Shown piece after piece: positions 1 through 8,727 of a DNA stretch of 64,000 nt. The DNA comes from CAWCFV01 sp963794995. Lineage in GTDB: Bacteria; Actinomycetota; Actinomycetes; JACCUZ01. Each line of letters opens with the position of its first letter. Within the stretch, counting starts at the first letter, position 1. The notes under the pieces were generated by a model, which made no database searches, was not told where the DNA came from, and saw nothing but the letters and a program-made list of their open reading frames with translations. The position numbers and the translations under genes were made by a program. The stretch is taken from positions 372,001 through 436,000 of the forward strand of contig CAWCFV010000002.1 in assembly GCA_963794995.1 (NCBI GenBank), written 5' to 3'.

Positions 1-550
1 CGGTCACCCGGCCCTCGTCCGCGACCCCTGTCCGGGGGTCGACGTCAGCGCCCTCGCTCTCGCGGTCCGCGTCGTCGAGCCGCACCACCATCCCGGGACC
101 GACCACCGCGCCGGCGCCGGTGGCCGCCTCCAGCGCGTCCAGCTGCGCGGCGAGCTCGACGCCCTCGCCCGTGAGCGCCAGGGACCGGCGCTGGGCCCGC
201 TGCACGTCGGCCCGCTGCCGGTCCAGCGCCCGCTGGTCGCGCCGGTTCTCCGCGGCTCGCTGCTGCACCTCGGTCACCAGCTCAGCGCGGGCCTCGGCCG
301 CCGACCCGGCCCGGGAGCGGGCCTGCTCGTAGGCCGTGGCGAGCAGCAGCCCCACCGCCAGCAGGCCCACGGCGAGCACCAGGACCCGGCTCCGGCCGGG
401 GGGTGGCTCACCCGCCCGGCGGCGGGCCGCAGCCCGCGCGTACCCCTCGTCGATCGACCCCTCGACCAGGTCACGTAGCAGCAGCATCGAGTCCGCCCGG
501 CGGGGCGGCTCGTCGGTGCGCGGCGGGGCCTGGTGCGACATCGCGCCCAT
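1..550 (-). CDS. DUF881 family membrane-anchored coiled-coil protein (3' end outside window)
   Basis: The gene runs off the left edge, so only the first ~183 residues are visible. A basic, proline-rich cytoplasmic start is followed by one hydrophobic segment (about residues 53-68) and then a charged Arg/Glu/Gln-rich coiled coil (about 70-125). The last visible part contains the AVVGPGMVVRLDD stretch typical of DUF881 (COG3879) proteins. ATG at 550 is used; a second in-frame ATG lies at 541. It directly follows the nucleotidyltransferase gene with a 24-nt gap. DUF881 genes next to a pgsA-like gene are also found in mycobacteria. Function is unknown; an envelope or division role is only inferred. 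Confidence 0.8.
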   Translation of the reverse strand, partial: MGAMSHQAPPRTDEPPRRADSMLLLRDLVEGSIDEGYARAAARRRAGEPPPGRSRVLVLAVGLLAVGLLLATAYEQARSRAGSAAEARAELVTEVQQRAAENRRDQRALDRQRADVQRAQRRSLALTGEGVELAAQLDALEAATGAGAVVGPGMVVRLDDADRESEGADVDPRTGVADEGRVT

Positions 551-574
551 CGTGGCAGACCGGGTGACCGGACC

Positions 575-3067
575 TCAGCCGGTGCGCGCCACGACCTCCG
601 ACCAGTGCTCCAGCAGCGCTGCCGCGGCGGCGTCGTCACCGGCCTCGGCCCAGACATGGGTCACCGGCTCGGCCGGGTCGGGCAGGACCAGTGCCCAGCT
701 GCCGTCACTCTCGAGGACCCGGACCCCGTCGGTCGTGTCCAGCGGCCGGGTGCCGGCCGCCTCGACGACGGTGCGCATGACCATGCCCTTGGCGGCCCAG
801 GGGGTCGGTACCGCGCGGCGGCTGACGTGGCTGCGCGGGATCCGCGCGTCGATCTCGGACAGCTGCAGCTGCGTGCGCGCCACGAGTCCGGCGATCTGCA
901 CGAAGGCCGCGATGCCGTCGTAGGTCGTCGAGAACTTCGGCACCACGAAGCCGCCGCGCCCGTCGCCGCCGAAGACCACCCCGGGCTTGCTCACGGCCTC
1001 GGTCACCGCGGCGGCGCTGGTGGCGCACCAGCGGATGTCGACGCCGTGGAACAGGGCCACCTGCTCGGCCACGCGCGTGGTGGTGACCGGCAGGGCGACG
1101 GTGCCACCGACGGACTCGGCGGCCACCAGGTCGAGCACGACGAGCAGGGCCCGCTCGTCGTCGATGGGAGCCCCCCGGTCGTCGACGAGCGACAGCCGCT
1201 CGCCGACCGGGTCGAAGTGCACCCCGAACGCGGCCTTGCTCGAGCCGACCAGACGGCCCAGCCGGCGCAGGGACTCGAGACGCTCCTCGGGACTCTCGGT
1301 CGGTGAGGCCTCGTCCAGTCCGTTGTTCACGGTGAGGACGTCGAGCCCGAGGCGACCGAGCAGGCTGGGCAGCACGAGCGACGCGGTGCCGCCGCCGGTG
1401 TCGACCACGACCTTGAGACCGCTGTCGGACAGCCCCTTGACGTCCACCTGGCGCAGCAGCTCGAGGGCGTAGGCCTCCATCACCCGCGGCGGGAACGACA
1501 GGTCCCCGATCTCGCCGGGGAACGCGCGGCGGAACTCGGCGCGGGAGAAGGTGCGCTCCAGCCGGCGCTGCCCGGCAGCGTCGACGTCGGCCCCGTGCCG
1601 GTTCAGGAAGGTGATGTCGACGCTCTCGGGCTGGCCCGGTGAGGTGCGGATGACGATGCCGCCCTCGCGGCCCTGGGAGGTCGCGAGGCGGGCGACCGGC
1701 ACCGGGACGACCTCGAGGTCGACGACGTCCATGGCGCTGGCCGTCAGCGCGCCGGTGATGGCGCGCTTGAGCGACCGGGCGGCCCGCGAGACGTCGCGCG
1801 AGGTCGTGACCACCGAGCCCTTCTTCAGGGTGCTGGCCCAGGCGCTGGCGAGCCGTACCGCCAGCTCGGGGGTGATCTCGACGTTGACGATGCCGGAGAC
1901 GCCGCGCGGCCCGAACAGCCGCCGCTGCCCGCGCGACTCGAACACCAGGTCGGAGCTGACCACCGAGCCGGCCTCGACGTTCTTGTAGGGGTAGACCCGC
2001 ACGCCGGCCGCGAGGATGGCCTCCTCCTCGACGACGCACTCGTCACCGACGACGACGCCCTCGTCGAGGCGGGCGCCGCGCATGATGTCGGTGTTCTTGC
2101 CCACCACGCAGGCGCGCAGGTTGGTCTGGGGGCCGACGAAGACGTTGTCGTGGACGACCGCCCGGTGCAGGAACGCGCCGGCCTTCACGATCACGTTGCT
2201 CCCGACGACGGTGAACTCGCGCAGCTCGGCCCCGGCCTCGACCTTGGCGTAGTCACCGACGTAGAGCGGGCCCTTGAGCACCGCGTCGGGATGCACGTCC
2301 GCGCCCTCGGCGATCCACACGCCGCTGCTGACCTCGAACGCGTCCATGTCGACGTCGACCTGACCGGTGAGCACGTCGGCCTGGGCGCGCATGTAGGACT
2401 CCTGGGTGCCGACGTCCTCCCAGTAGCCCTCGGCGACGTAGCCGTACACGGGGAGCCCGGCATCGAGCAGCCGGGGGAACACGTCCCCGGACCAGTCCAC
2501 CGGCTCTCCGACGGCGACGTGGTCGAGCACCTCGGGCTCCATGACGTAGATGCCGGTGTTGACCGTGTCGGAGAACACCTGCCCCCAGGTGGGCTTCTCG
2601 AGGAAGCGCTGCACGCGGTTGTCGTCGTCGACGATCGTGATGCCGAACTCGAGGGGGTCGGGGACGCGAGTCAGGCAGACGGTGACCAGGGCGCCCTTGT
2701 CCTGGTGGAACTTCACCAGGTCGGTGAGGTCGAAGTCGGTCAGTGCGTCGCCGGAGATGACGAGGAAGGTGTCGTCGCGCAGCAGGTCCTCGGCGTTCTT
2801 GACGCTGCCGGCGGTGCCGAGCGGGGTCTCCTCGGTCGCGTAGTGCAGCGTCATGCCGAGCTCTTCGCCGTCACCGAAGTAGTTGCGCACCAGGCTGGCG
2901 AGGAACTGCACCGTGACGACCGTCTCGGTGAAGCCGTGCCGGGCGAGCAGCCGGAGCACGTGCTCCATGATCGGCTTGTTGACGATCGGCAGCAGCGGCT
3001 TGGGCATGCTCACCGTCATCGGACGGAGGCGGGTCCCCTCTCCCCCGGCCATCACGACAGCCTTCAC
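575..3067 (-). CDS. Bifunctional-type sugar nucleotidyltransferase / phosphomannomutase-like fusion protein
   Basis: 830 residues. Residues 1-235 are a nucleotidyltransferase domain with the GGEGTRLRP signature (from residue 9), of the mannose-1-phosphate guanylyltransferase / glucose-1-phosphate adenylyl- or thymidylyltransferase type. Residues about 250-365 are hexapeptide (left-handed beta-helix) repeats. Residues about 385-830 are a phosphohexomutase-like region. GTG at 3067 is chosen because AGGAGG lies 8 nt upstream and the product then begins [12 protein letters not shown]. Similar ~830-residue fusions occur in Streptomyces, annotated as mannose-1-phosphate guanyltransferases. The mutase half looks degenerate: the TASHNP-type phosphoserine loop reads RTSPGQPES (474-482), the DGDGDR metal motif reads DPVGER (619-624), and the substrate loop is also altered. 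NDP-sugar supply for envelope glycans is likely; the exact sugar is not determinable. Confidence 0.88.
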   Translation of the reverse strand: MKAVVMAGGEGTRLRPMTVSMPKPLLPIVNKPIMEHVLRLLARHGFTETVVTVQFLASLVRNYFGDGEELGMTLHYATEETPLGTAGSVKNAEDLLRDDTFLVISGDALTDFDLTDLVKFHQDKGALVTVCLTRVPDPLEFGITIVDDDNRVQRFLEKPTWGQVFSDTVNTGIYVMEPEVLDHVAVGEPVDWSGDVFPRLLDAGLPVYGYVAEGYWEDVGTQESYMRAQADVLTGQVDVDMDAFEVSSGVWIAEGADVHPDAVLKGPLYVGDYAKVEAGAELREFTVVGSNVIVKAGAFLHRAVVHDNVFVGPQTNLRACVVGKNTDIMRGARLDEGVVVGDECVVEEEAILAAGVRVYPYKNVEAGSVVSSDLVFESRGQRRLFGPRGVSGIVNVEITPELAVRLASAWASTLKKGSVVTTSRDVSRAARSLKRAITGALTASAMDVVDLEVVPVPVARLATSQGREGGIVIRTSPGQPESVDITFLNRHGADVDAAGQRRLERTFSRAEFRRAFPGEIGDLSFPPRVMEAYALELLRQVDVKGLSDSGLKVVVDTGGGTASLVLPSLLGRLGLDVLTVNNGLDEASPTESPEERLESLRRLGRLVGSSKAAFGVHFDPVGERLSLVDDRGAPIDDERALLVVLDLVAAESVGGTVALPVTTTRVAEQVALFHGVDIRWCATSAAAVTEAVSKPGVVFGGDGRGGFVVPKFSTTYDGIAAFVQIAGLVARTQLQLSEIDARIPRSHVSRRAVPTPWAAKGMVMRTVVEAAGTRPLDTTDGVRVLESDGSWALVLPDPAEPVTHVWAEAGDDAAAAALLEHWSEVVARTG

Positions 3068-3098
3068 CGCGACCACCTCCTGCCGGGGCCGGGCCTGT

Positions 3099-3689
3099 TC
3101 ACGCCGCGACCCCCTCCGGCTCGACGCGCACAAGGGCGCGCACCTGGACCAGGTACAGGACACCTGCCCACCAGTACAGCGCCGTACCCCAGATGGTGAA
3201 AGCCCAGCCGAAGGCGTGGGCGACGTCCCCCACGACGCTGGTCCACTGGCCGAGGAGGATCAGCGGGAGCCCGGACAACAGGTTGAAGGTGGCTGCCTTG
3301 CCCAGGTAGTGGACGGGCAGCGGGCCGTACCCGTGGCGCCGTAGGACGGGCAGGGTCGTCGCGAGGACGAGGTCGCGGCCGACCAGCACCAGGGTGAGCC
3401 ACAGCGGGACCACGCCGCGGATCGTCAGTCCGACCAGCGTCGCCAGGATGTACAGGCGGTCGGCGGCCGGGTCGAGCAGCGTCCCCAGCCGGCTGGTCTG
3501 CCCCCAGGCCCGGGCGATCTTGCCGTCGAGGTAGTCGGTGACGCCGCTGACCATGAGCACCAGCACCGCCGGCCCGTCGTGCCCGGTGAGCACCAGCCAG
3601 AAGAACACCGGGACGCCGACCAGCCGGAGCACGCTGAGCGCGTTGGGCAGCGTCACCACCCGGTCGCTCGGTGTCACGGCTGCCGGCAC
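3099..3689 (-). CDS. CDP-alcohol phosphatidyltransferase (PgsA-like)
   Basis: 196-residue polytopic membrane protein. It carries the family signature D-G-x2-A-R-x8-G-x3-D-x3-D as [23 protein letters not shown], starting near residue 54, which binds the CDP moiety and two metal ions. The family transfers a phosphatidyl group from CDP-diacylglycerol to an alcohol such as glycerol-3-phosphate or inositol phosphate; the acceptor cannot be assigned from sequence alone. Start is GTG at 3689 with a purine-rich GAGAGGGG upstream; an in-frame GTG at 3677 is an alternative. It lies 31 nt upstream of the nucleotidyltransferase fusion and is probably co-transcribed with it and the DUF881 gene, an arrangement resembling the mycobacterial pgsA2 neighbourhood. 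Confidence 0.85.
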   Translation of the reverse strand: MPAAVTPSDRVVTLPNALSVLRLVGVPVFFWLVLTGHDGPAVLVLMVSGVTDYLDGKIARAWGQTSRLGTLLDPAADRLYILATLVGLTIRGVVPLWLTLVLVGRDLVLATTLPVLRRHGYGPLPVHYLGKAATFNLLSGLPLILLGQWTSVVGDVAHAFGWAFTIWGTALYWWAGVLYLVQVRALVRVEPEGVAA

Positions 3690-3763
3690 GGGCAGGTCCC
3701 CTCTCCCCTGGGCCGGGTCCGCGGCCCACGTCGTCCGAGCCTAGTCGGACCGTCAGACCCGCT

Positions 3764-3831
3764 CGTTTGCGACCTGAGCCCCCGACACGCCGGGGTATCC
3801 CCCGGCGTGTCGGGGAGCCAGGTCGCAAACG
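3764..3831. repeat. Nested palindromic intergenic repeat, copy A
   Basis: Two concentric perfect inverted repeats. The outer arms are 12 bp, CGTTTGCGACCT (3764-3775) and its complement (3820-3831). The inner arms are 16 bp, CCCCGACACGCCGGGG (3780-3795) and its complement (3800-3815), around a 4-nt loop. It lies in the 179-bp gap between the end of the molybdopterin operon and the start of the pgsA-like gene. A second copy is at 31088-31155, with the right half and its flank (to GATCATC) almost identical. It could act as a terminator, but the conserved outer arms suggest a dispersed repeat family. Confidence 0.85.
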
Positions 3832-3868
3832 ATCATCCGTCGAGGAGCTCGCGCCCGGTGGCGCAGGG

Positions 3869-5779
3869 TCAGCGGACGCGCCGGCCGGTCTCGGCGGTGG
3901 AGTAGCCGCCCAGCGCCTCGACCGAGGCCCGGAAGGCCGGGTCGTCCAGGAGTGCGAGCAGCGGGTCGAGGACGCCGGAGCCCAGCGTCTCGGGCGTCGT
4001 CACCAGGTCGTACGGCTCCTCGGCCACCGGCACGAAGTCCAGCCCGAAGGCTGCGGCCGCCGCCCGGATGCCGAGGCCGGTGTCGACCCGTCCCGCTGCG
4101 ACGGCCGCGGCCACCGCGAGGTGGGTGCTCTCCTCGCGGCCGTAGCCGGTGACGTCGGCCGTGGCGACACCGAGGCGGGACAGCTCGTGGTCGAGCAGCA
4201 CCCGGGTGCCGGCACCGCGCTGGCGGTTGACGTAGCGCAGGCCGTCGCGGGCCAGGTCGGTGACGCCGCTGAGGCCGAGCGGGTTCCCGGGCGCGACGAT
4301 CAGCCCCTGCTGCCGGTGCACCAGCCGGACCACCGCCCCCTTCCCCTCGCCGAGGACGCGGTCCAGGTACGGCAGCGTGTACGCACCGGTCGCGGGGTCG
4401 AGCAGGTGCGAGCCGGCGACATGGCACAGCCCGTCGCGCACGGCGGCCAGCCCGCCGAGCGAGCCCACGTTGGACGACACCAGGGTCAGGCCCGGGTCAC
4501 GTTCGCGCAGCGCGGACGCCGCGAGGTCCAGGACGAGGTCGTGCGACCCGATCGCGACGATGCTGCGGGAGACCTCGTCGAGGCCACGCAGCAGCTCGAC
4601 CTCGACCTGCTCCCCCGCGTGGTGCCCCTCGAGCCCGGCCGGGACGACGAGCAGGCCGTCCGCGCGCACGAGGGACGTGAGCACCCCGGCGCCGCGGGGC
4701 AGCGGGGTCGCCACGACCTGGCCGCCGACCACGCCGAGGCGGACGCGGACCCAGTCGTCCGAGCCCGCCTGCGAGGCGAGCTTGCGGGCCAGCCGGGCGG
4801 TGGTGGTCGGGCGGCGGACGGGAGCCGCCCCCTCGAGCCCCGCCAGCAGCGGCGCGGCGAAGATGTCGAACGTCAGCGCCGCCGACACGGGGAAGCCGGG
4901 CGCACCCAGCACCGGGGTCGCGTCGACCACCCCGAGCACGACCGGATGGCCCGGCCGGACGGCGACGCCGTGGACGGCGAGGACCCCCTCGTCGGCCACC
5001 ACCTGCGCCGTCCAGTCGTCACGCCCCGCGCTGGACCCCGCGAGCACGATCACCAGGTCGCTGACGGCGGCCGCGTCGTGCACCGCGGCGGCGAGGAGGG
5101 CGGGCCGGTCCGGCACGACCGCCGTGACGGTCGCCGCCACGCCGAGCTGCCGGGCCTGCGCGGACAGCATCAGCGAGTTGGTCTCCGGGATCTCGCCGGC
5201 GCCGAGCGGCTCCCCCACGGCGCGGATCTCGTCGCCGGTGGGGATCACCGTGATCCGGGGCGTCCGGCGCACGAGCAGCTCGGTGAGCCCGGCCGCCGCA
5301 GCCGCCGCCAGGTCGTAGGGCCGCAGACGGTGACCGGACGGCAGCAGCAGCTCGGTCGCCGCGACGTCCTCGCCGACGTGGCGCACATGGGTCCACGGTG
5401 CGACGGCCGCGCGCAGCTCGGCACCGGCCGGTGAGTGGTGCACGTGCTCGCGCATGACGACCGCGTCGCGACCGGCCGGCACCGGGTCGCCCGTGTCCAC
5501 GACGTCGAACTGGCCCGGGTGCAGGACCACCGGGGTGCTCTCGGCGGCGCCGTACGTGTCGGTCGCGCGCACGGCGATGCCGTCCATGGCCGCCGCGTCG
5601 TAGTCGGGCGAGGACCGCCGGGCCCATACCGGCTCGGCGGTGACGCGCCCGAGGGCCACGCCGACCGGGACCGTCACGGCCTCGACCCGGTCGGGGCAGC
5701 CGGCACCTTGACAGGCGTGACGCCACGCAGCGGTCGCCTCGGCCGCCGGCACGTCGTGGACGAACGGGCTCTCGCTCAC
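3869..5779 (-). CDS. MoeA-like molybdenumtransferase fused to a periplasmic-binding-protein-like (COG1910-type) domain
   Basis: 636 residues. Residues 1 to about 400 are MoeA, with DAAAMDGIAVRATDTYG, VIPTGDEI, LAGSSAGRDDW and LGAPGFPVSAALTF; this family inserts the metal into adenylylated molybdopterin. Residues about 430-636 resemble a PBP-like domain, including IVAIGSHDLVLDLAA, NVGSLGGLAAVR and YVNRQRGAGTRVLLD. MoeA-PBP fusions are known mostly from archaea and anaerobes, often where molybdate or tungstate enzymes occur. The GTG start at 5779 shares a GTGA overlap with the stop of the upstream moeA, implying translational coupling. It is the last gene of the six-gene operon. A role in choosing metal or cofactor form for the AOR or FDH partner is inferred. 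Confidence 0.88.
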   Translation of the reverse strand: MSESPFVHDVPAAEATAAWRHACQGAGCPDRVEAVTVPVGVALGRVTAEPVWARRSSPDYDAAAMDGIAVRATDTYGAAESTPVVLHPGQFDVVDTGDPVPAGRDAVVMREHVHHSPAGAELRAAVAPWTHVRHVGEDVAATELLLPSGHRLRPYDLAAAAAAGLTELLVRRTPRITVIPTGDEIRAVGEPLGAGEIPETNSLMLSAQARQLGVAATVTAVVPDRPALLAAAVHDAAAVSDLVIVLAGSSAGRDDWTAQVVADEGVLAVHGVAVRPGHPVVLGVVDATPVLGAPGFPVSAALTFDIFAAPLLAGLEGAAPVRRPTTTARLARKLASQAGSDDWVRVRLGVVGGQVVATPLPRGAGVLTSLVRADGLLVVPAGLEGHHAGEQVEVELLRGLDEVSRSIVAIGSHDLVLDLAASALRERDPGLTLVSSNVGSLGGLAAVRDGLCHVAGSHLLDPATGAYTLPYLDRVLGEGKGAVVRLVHRQQGLIVAPGNPLGLSGVTDLARDGLRYVNRQRGAGTRVLLDHELSRLGVATADVTGYGREESTHLAVAAAVAAGRVDTGLGIRAAAAAFGLDFVPVAEEPYDLVTTPETLGSGVLDPLLALLDDPAFRASVEALGGYSTAETGRRVR

Positions 5780-7032
5780 CGGTACAGCGTGACGTCGACG
5801 TCGGCGCCGGCCGGCAGCCCGGTGGCGTCCTCGGCCACGGAGATCCACCCGTCCGCCGCGGTGAGCACCGACAGCAGCGCCGAGGCGCCGAACAGCGGTG
5901 TCGCGGTGTCGCCTTCGCGGGCGCGCACCAGGCGGACCTGGACGATGTCGCGCCGACCTGTCTGCGACGCCACCTGGCGGTCGAGCCGGGCTCGCACGAC
6001 CGGCTCGGGCGGGGGCCGGGTGACACCGGCGAGCCGGCGCACCAGCGGCACGCCGACGAGCCGGAACACCACCAGGGCCGAGAGCGGGTTGCCGGGTAGC
6101 CCCACCACCGGCACTCCCCCGCAGTCGGCGAGAAGCGTGGGCTTGCCCGGTCGGACGGCCAGGCCGTGGCACAGGATCCCGGGCGGGCCGAGCCTGGACA
6201 CGGCGTCGGCGGTCTCGTCGCGGGCCCCGACCGAGGAGCCTGCGGAGACCACCACCACGTCGCAGCCGGCAACCGCCTCCCGCAGCACCGACTCCAGCGT
6301 CGTCGCGTCGTCGGGCACGATCCCGAGCAGCACCGGCTCGCCACCCGCCTCCCGGACGATCCCCGCGAGCGCCGACGCCGTGGCGTCGCGCACCTGGCCG
6401 GGACGCAGCACCGGGGTCCCCGGCGGGACCACCTCGTCCCCGGTGGACAGCACCCCGACGCGCGGCCGCCGGTGGACCGCCACCTCGACGACCCCGGCGG
6501 CTGCCAGCAGGCCGAGGTCCTGCGCCCGGAGGGGTCGCCCGGAGGGGACCAGCACCGACCCGGCGGCGACGTCCTCGTCGGCCCGGACCGTGCCGTCACC
6601 AGGAGCGGCCGGGCGGGTCACCTCGACCGAGCCCGGCATCGTCTGCTGGGTGTGCTCCACCATCACGACGGCGTCCGCACCGTCGGGCAGGACCGCCCCG
6701 GTCGGTACGGCGACCGCGGCTCCGCTGCGGACCGCGACCTCCGGGGGCCGGCCCATCGCCACGGCCCCCACCAGCTCGAGGTACGACGGCATGGCCTCCG
6801 TGGCCCCGAAGGTGTCGGCGGCCCGGACGGCGAACCCGTCGACGGTCGACCGGGCGAAACCGGGCAGCGGTCGCGTGGCGGTGACCACAGCAGCCGGGGT
6901 CCGGCCGAGCAACGCGTCGAGGCCGACAGGCTCGGCCCCGGTCGGGGCGAGGTCCGTGAGCAGCGCGAGGGCGGCATCCACCGTGACCGTCGTGAAGAAC
7001 TCGCGCCCCACGGCGCGGGCAGGAGGAGGCAC
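5776..7032 (-). CDS. moeA: Molybdopterin molybdenumtransferase MoeA
   Basis: 418 residues, the normal length for stand-alone MoeA/gephyrin E-domain proteins. Visible motifs are RSTVDGFAVRAADTFG (near residue 63), VLSTGDEVVPPG, VVSAGSSVGARDE and GLPGNPLSALVVF. MoeA ligates molybdate (or tungstate) to the dithiolene of adenylylated molybdopterin. Start is GTG at 7032, 3 nt after the TAG stop of the fdsGB-like gene; the 3' end overlaps the next moeA paralogue by four bases. Two different moeA genes in tandem inside one operon with two different Mo/W enzymes suggests one per enzyme or metal, but that is inference. Confidence 0.93.
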   Translation of the reverse strand: MPPPARAVGREFFTTVTVDAALALLTDLAPTGAEPVGLDALLGRTPAAVVTATRPLPGFARSTVDGFAVRAADTFGATEAMPSYLELVGAVAMGRPPEVAVRSGAAVAVPTGAVLPDGADAVVMVEHTQQTMPGSVEVTRPAAPGDGTVRADEDVAAGSVLVPSGRPLRAQDLGLLAAAGVVEVAVHRRPRVGVLSTGDEVVPPGTPVLRPGQVRDATASALAGIVREAGGEPVLLGIVPDDATTLESVLREAVAGCDVVVVSAGSSVGARDETADAVSRLGPPGILCHGLAVRPGKPTLLADCGGVPVVGLPGNPLSALVVFRLVGVPLVRRLAGVTRPPPEPVVRARLDRQVASQTGRRDIVQVRLVRAREGDTATPLFGASALLSVLTAADGWISVAEDATGLPAGADVDVTLYR

Positions 7033-7035
7033 CGG

Positions 7036-8727
7036 CTAGTCCCGCGGCTGCGGCCGGGCGACCGCACCGCCGCGGTGCAGGCCGAGCACGCTGGCGACCG
7101 GGCCCAACGCGACCTGCCCCAGCCCGCAGATCGAGGTCTTGCGCAGCGTCCGCTCCAGCTCGACGACCTGCGCCTCGCCGTCGTCGTCGAGACCGCCCGC
7201 CGCCAGCGCGGTGGTCAGGATCGTGTGGGCCTTGGTGGAGCCCACCCGGCACGGGACGCACTTGCCGCACGACTCGTCGCGGAAGAACCGCAGGACGTTC
7301 GTGGCGGCCGCGAGCAGGTCGGTGCCCTCGGCCATCACGACCAGCGCTCCGGAGCCGAGCATGCTGCCCGCCTCGGCGAGGGCGTCGAAGTCGAGGCGCG
7401 CGTCCAGGCCGTCCGGGCCGAGGAAGTTCGACGAGGCGCCGCCGGGCTGCACGGCCGCGAGGGCTCGTCCTCCGGACACGCCGCCGGCCAGGTCGAGCAG
7501 CGAGCGCGCGGTGGTGCCCATCGGCACGCAGTAGACGCCCGGTCGTTCGACGTGGCCGGACACGGCGAAGAACTTCAGGCCGTGCGACTCCCCGTCGCCC
7601 TGGTCCTTCCACCACTGCGCACCACGGCTGACGATCACCGGGACGTCGGCGAAGGTCTCGACCGAGTTCATCAGCGTCGGCCGCCCCCAGAGTCCGTGGA
7701 CCGCGGGGAACGGGGGCTTGTTCCGGGGCTCGCCACGGTGGCCCTCCATGCACTCGAGCAACGCCGACTCCTCGCCGAGGATGTAGCCGCCGGGAGAGAC
7801 GAACACCTCGACCGAGAGCCGTCGGCCGCTGCCCAGCACGTCGGCCCCGAGCAGGCCCTCGCGGCGCAGCAGGTCGAGCTCGGCACGGATCACGTCGGTC
7901 TCCGGGCCGTACTCGTGCCGTACGAAGACCCACCCCTCCTCGGCTCCGACGACGACCATCCCGAGGAGCAGCCCCTCGAGCACGAGGTGCGGCTGGTCGG
8001 CGAGGATCTGCCGGTCCTTGAAGGTTCCCGGCTCGGACTCGTCGGCGTTGCACACGACGTAGGCCGGACGGGCCTCCTGCCCCGCGACCATGGCCCACTT
8101 CCGGCCGGTCGGGAAGCCGGCGCCGCCCATCCCCCGCAGGCCGGACTCGGTCAGTGCGGTGACGACCTCGTCGCCGGTGAGGTCGCCGGCGAGCACCCGG
8201 CGCAGGACCTGGTAGCGCTGCTGCCCCTCGGCGTACGGGTCGTTGGGCCACGGCTCAGCGCGGCCGGACGGGGTCGGCCCCGCGGCGGGGACCTCGTCGG
8301 CCCGGGCCGCCTCGACGAGCGCGACGGCGTCCTCGCCGGCCGCGGGCTGCTCGTCCACCGCGACGGCAGGGGCGATGTCGCAGCGTCCGAGGCACGACAC
8401 CTCGCGCACCTCGACATCGGCGTCGTCGTCGTAACGCTGCCGCAGGCCGGCGATCCCGTCGTCGCCCTCGCGCAGCCAGCAGCTGAGGTCGTGGCACAGG
8501 TGCAGGGACACCCGGGGCGGCGGCTCGGTGCGGAAGTGGGGATAGAAGGACACCAGGCCCTGGATCTCGTACAGCGGCCGGCCGGCCTCCTGCGAGAGCG
8601 CCACCAGCTCCTCCCGGGGGAGCCAGCCGCGCCGCTCCTGGATGGCGTGCAGCGCGGGGATCAGGCTCGGCCCGGGAAAACGGCCGTTGCGGGCCTCCGC
8701 CCCGGGCGCCCGTCGTCCGTCCGTCAC
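7036..8727 (-). CDS. NAD-dependent formate dehydrogenase, fused gamma-beta (NuoE-NuoF / FdsG-FdsB) subunit
   Basis: 563 residues. Residues 1 to about 150 are a NuoE/FdsG thioredoxin-like domain with a [2Fe-2S] site at C78, C83, C112 and C116 (CHDLSC and CLGRC). Residues about 170-563 are NuoF/FdsB: the FMN/NADH loop GLRGMGGAGFPTGRKW, CNADESEPGTFKDR, and a [4Fe-4S] site at C487, C490, C493 and C534 (SCGKCVPC...SICG). The protein would pass electrons between the formate dehydrogenase alpha subunit and NAD+. FdsG and FdsB are separate proteins in Cupriavidus; here they are one chain. The GTG start at 8727 overlaps the FDH alpha stop as GTGA. Cytoplasmic; no signal peptide. Confidence 0.9.
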   Translation of the reverse strand: MTDGRRAPGAEARNGRFPGPSLIPALHAIQERRGWLPREELVALSQEAGRPLYEIQGLVSFYPHFRTEPPPRVSLHLCHDLSCWLREGDDGIAGLRQRYDDDADVEVREVSCLGRCDIAPAVAVDEQPAAGEDAVALVEAARADEVPAAGPTPSGRAEPWPNDPYAEGQQRYQVLRRVLAGDLTGDEVVTALTESGLRGMGGAGFPTGRKWAMVAGQEARPAYVVCNADESEPGTFKDRQILADQPHLVLEGLLLGMVVVGAEEGWVFVRHEYGPETDVIRAELDLLRREGLLGADVLGSGRRLSVEVFVSPGGYILGEESALLECMEGHRGEPRNKPPFPAVHGLWGRPTLMNSVETFADVPVIVSRGAQWWKDQGDGESHGLKFFAVSGHVERPGVYCVPMGTTARSLLDLAGGVSGGRALAAVQPGGASSNFLGPDGLDARLDFDALAEAGSMLGSGALVVMAEGTDLLAAATNVLRFFRDESCGKCVPCRVGSTKAHTILTTALAAGGLDDDGEAQVVELERTLRKTSICGLGQVALGPVASVLGLHRGGAVARPQPRD

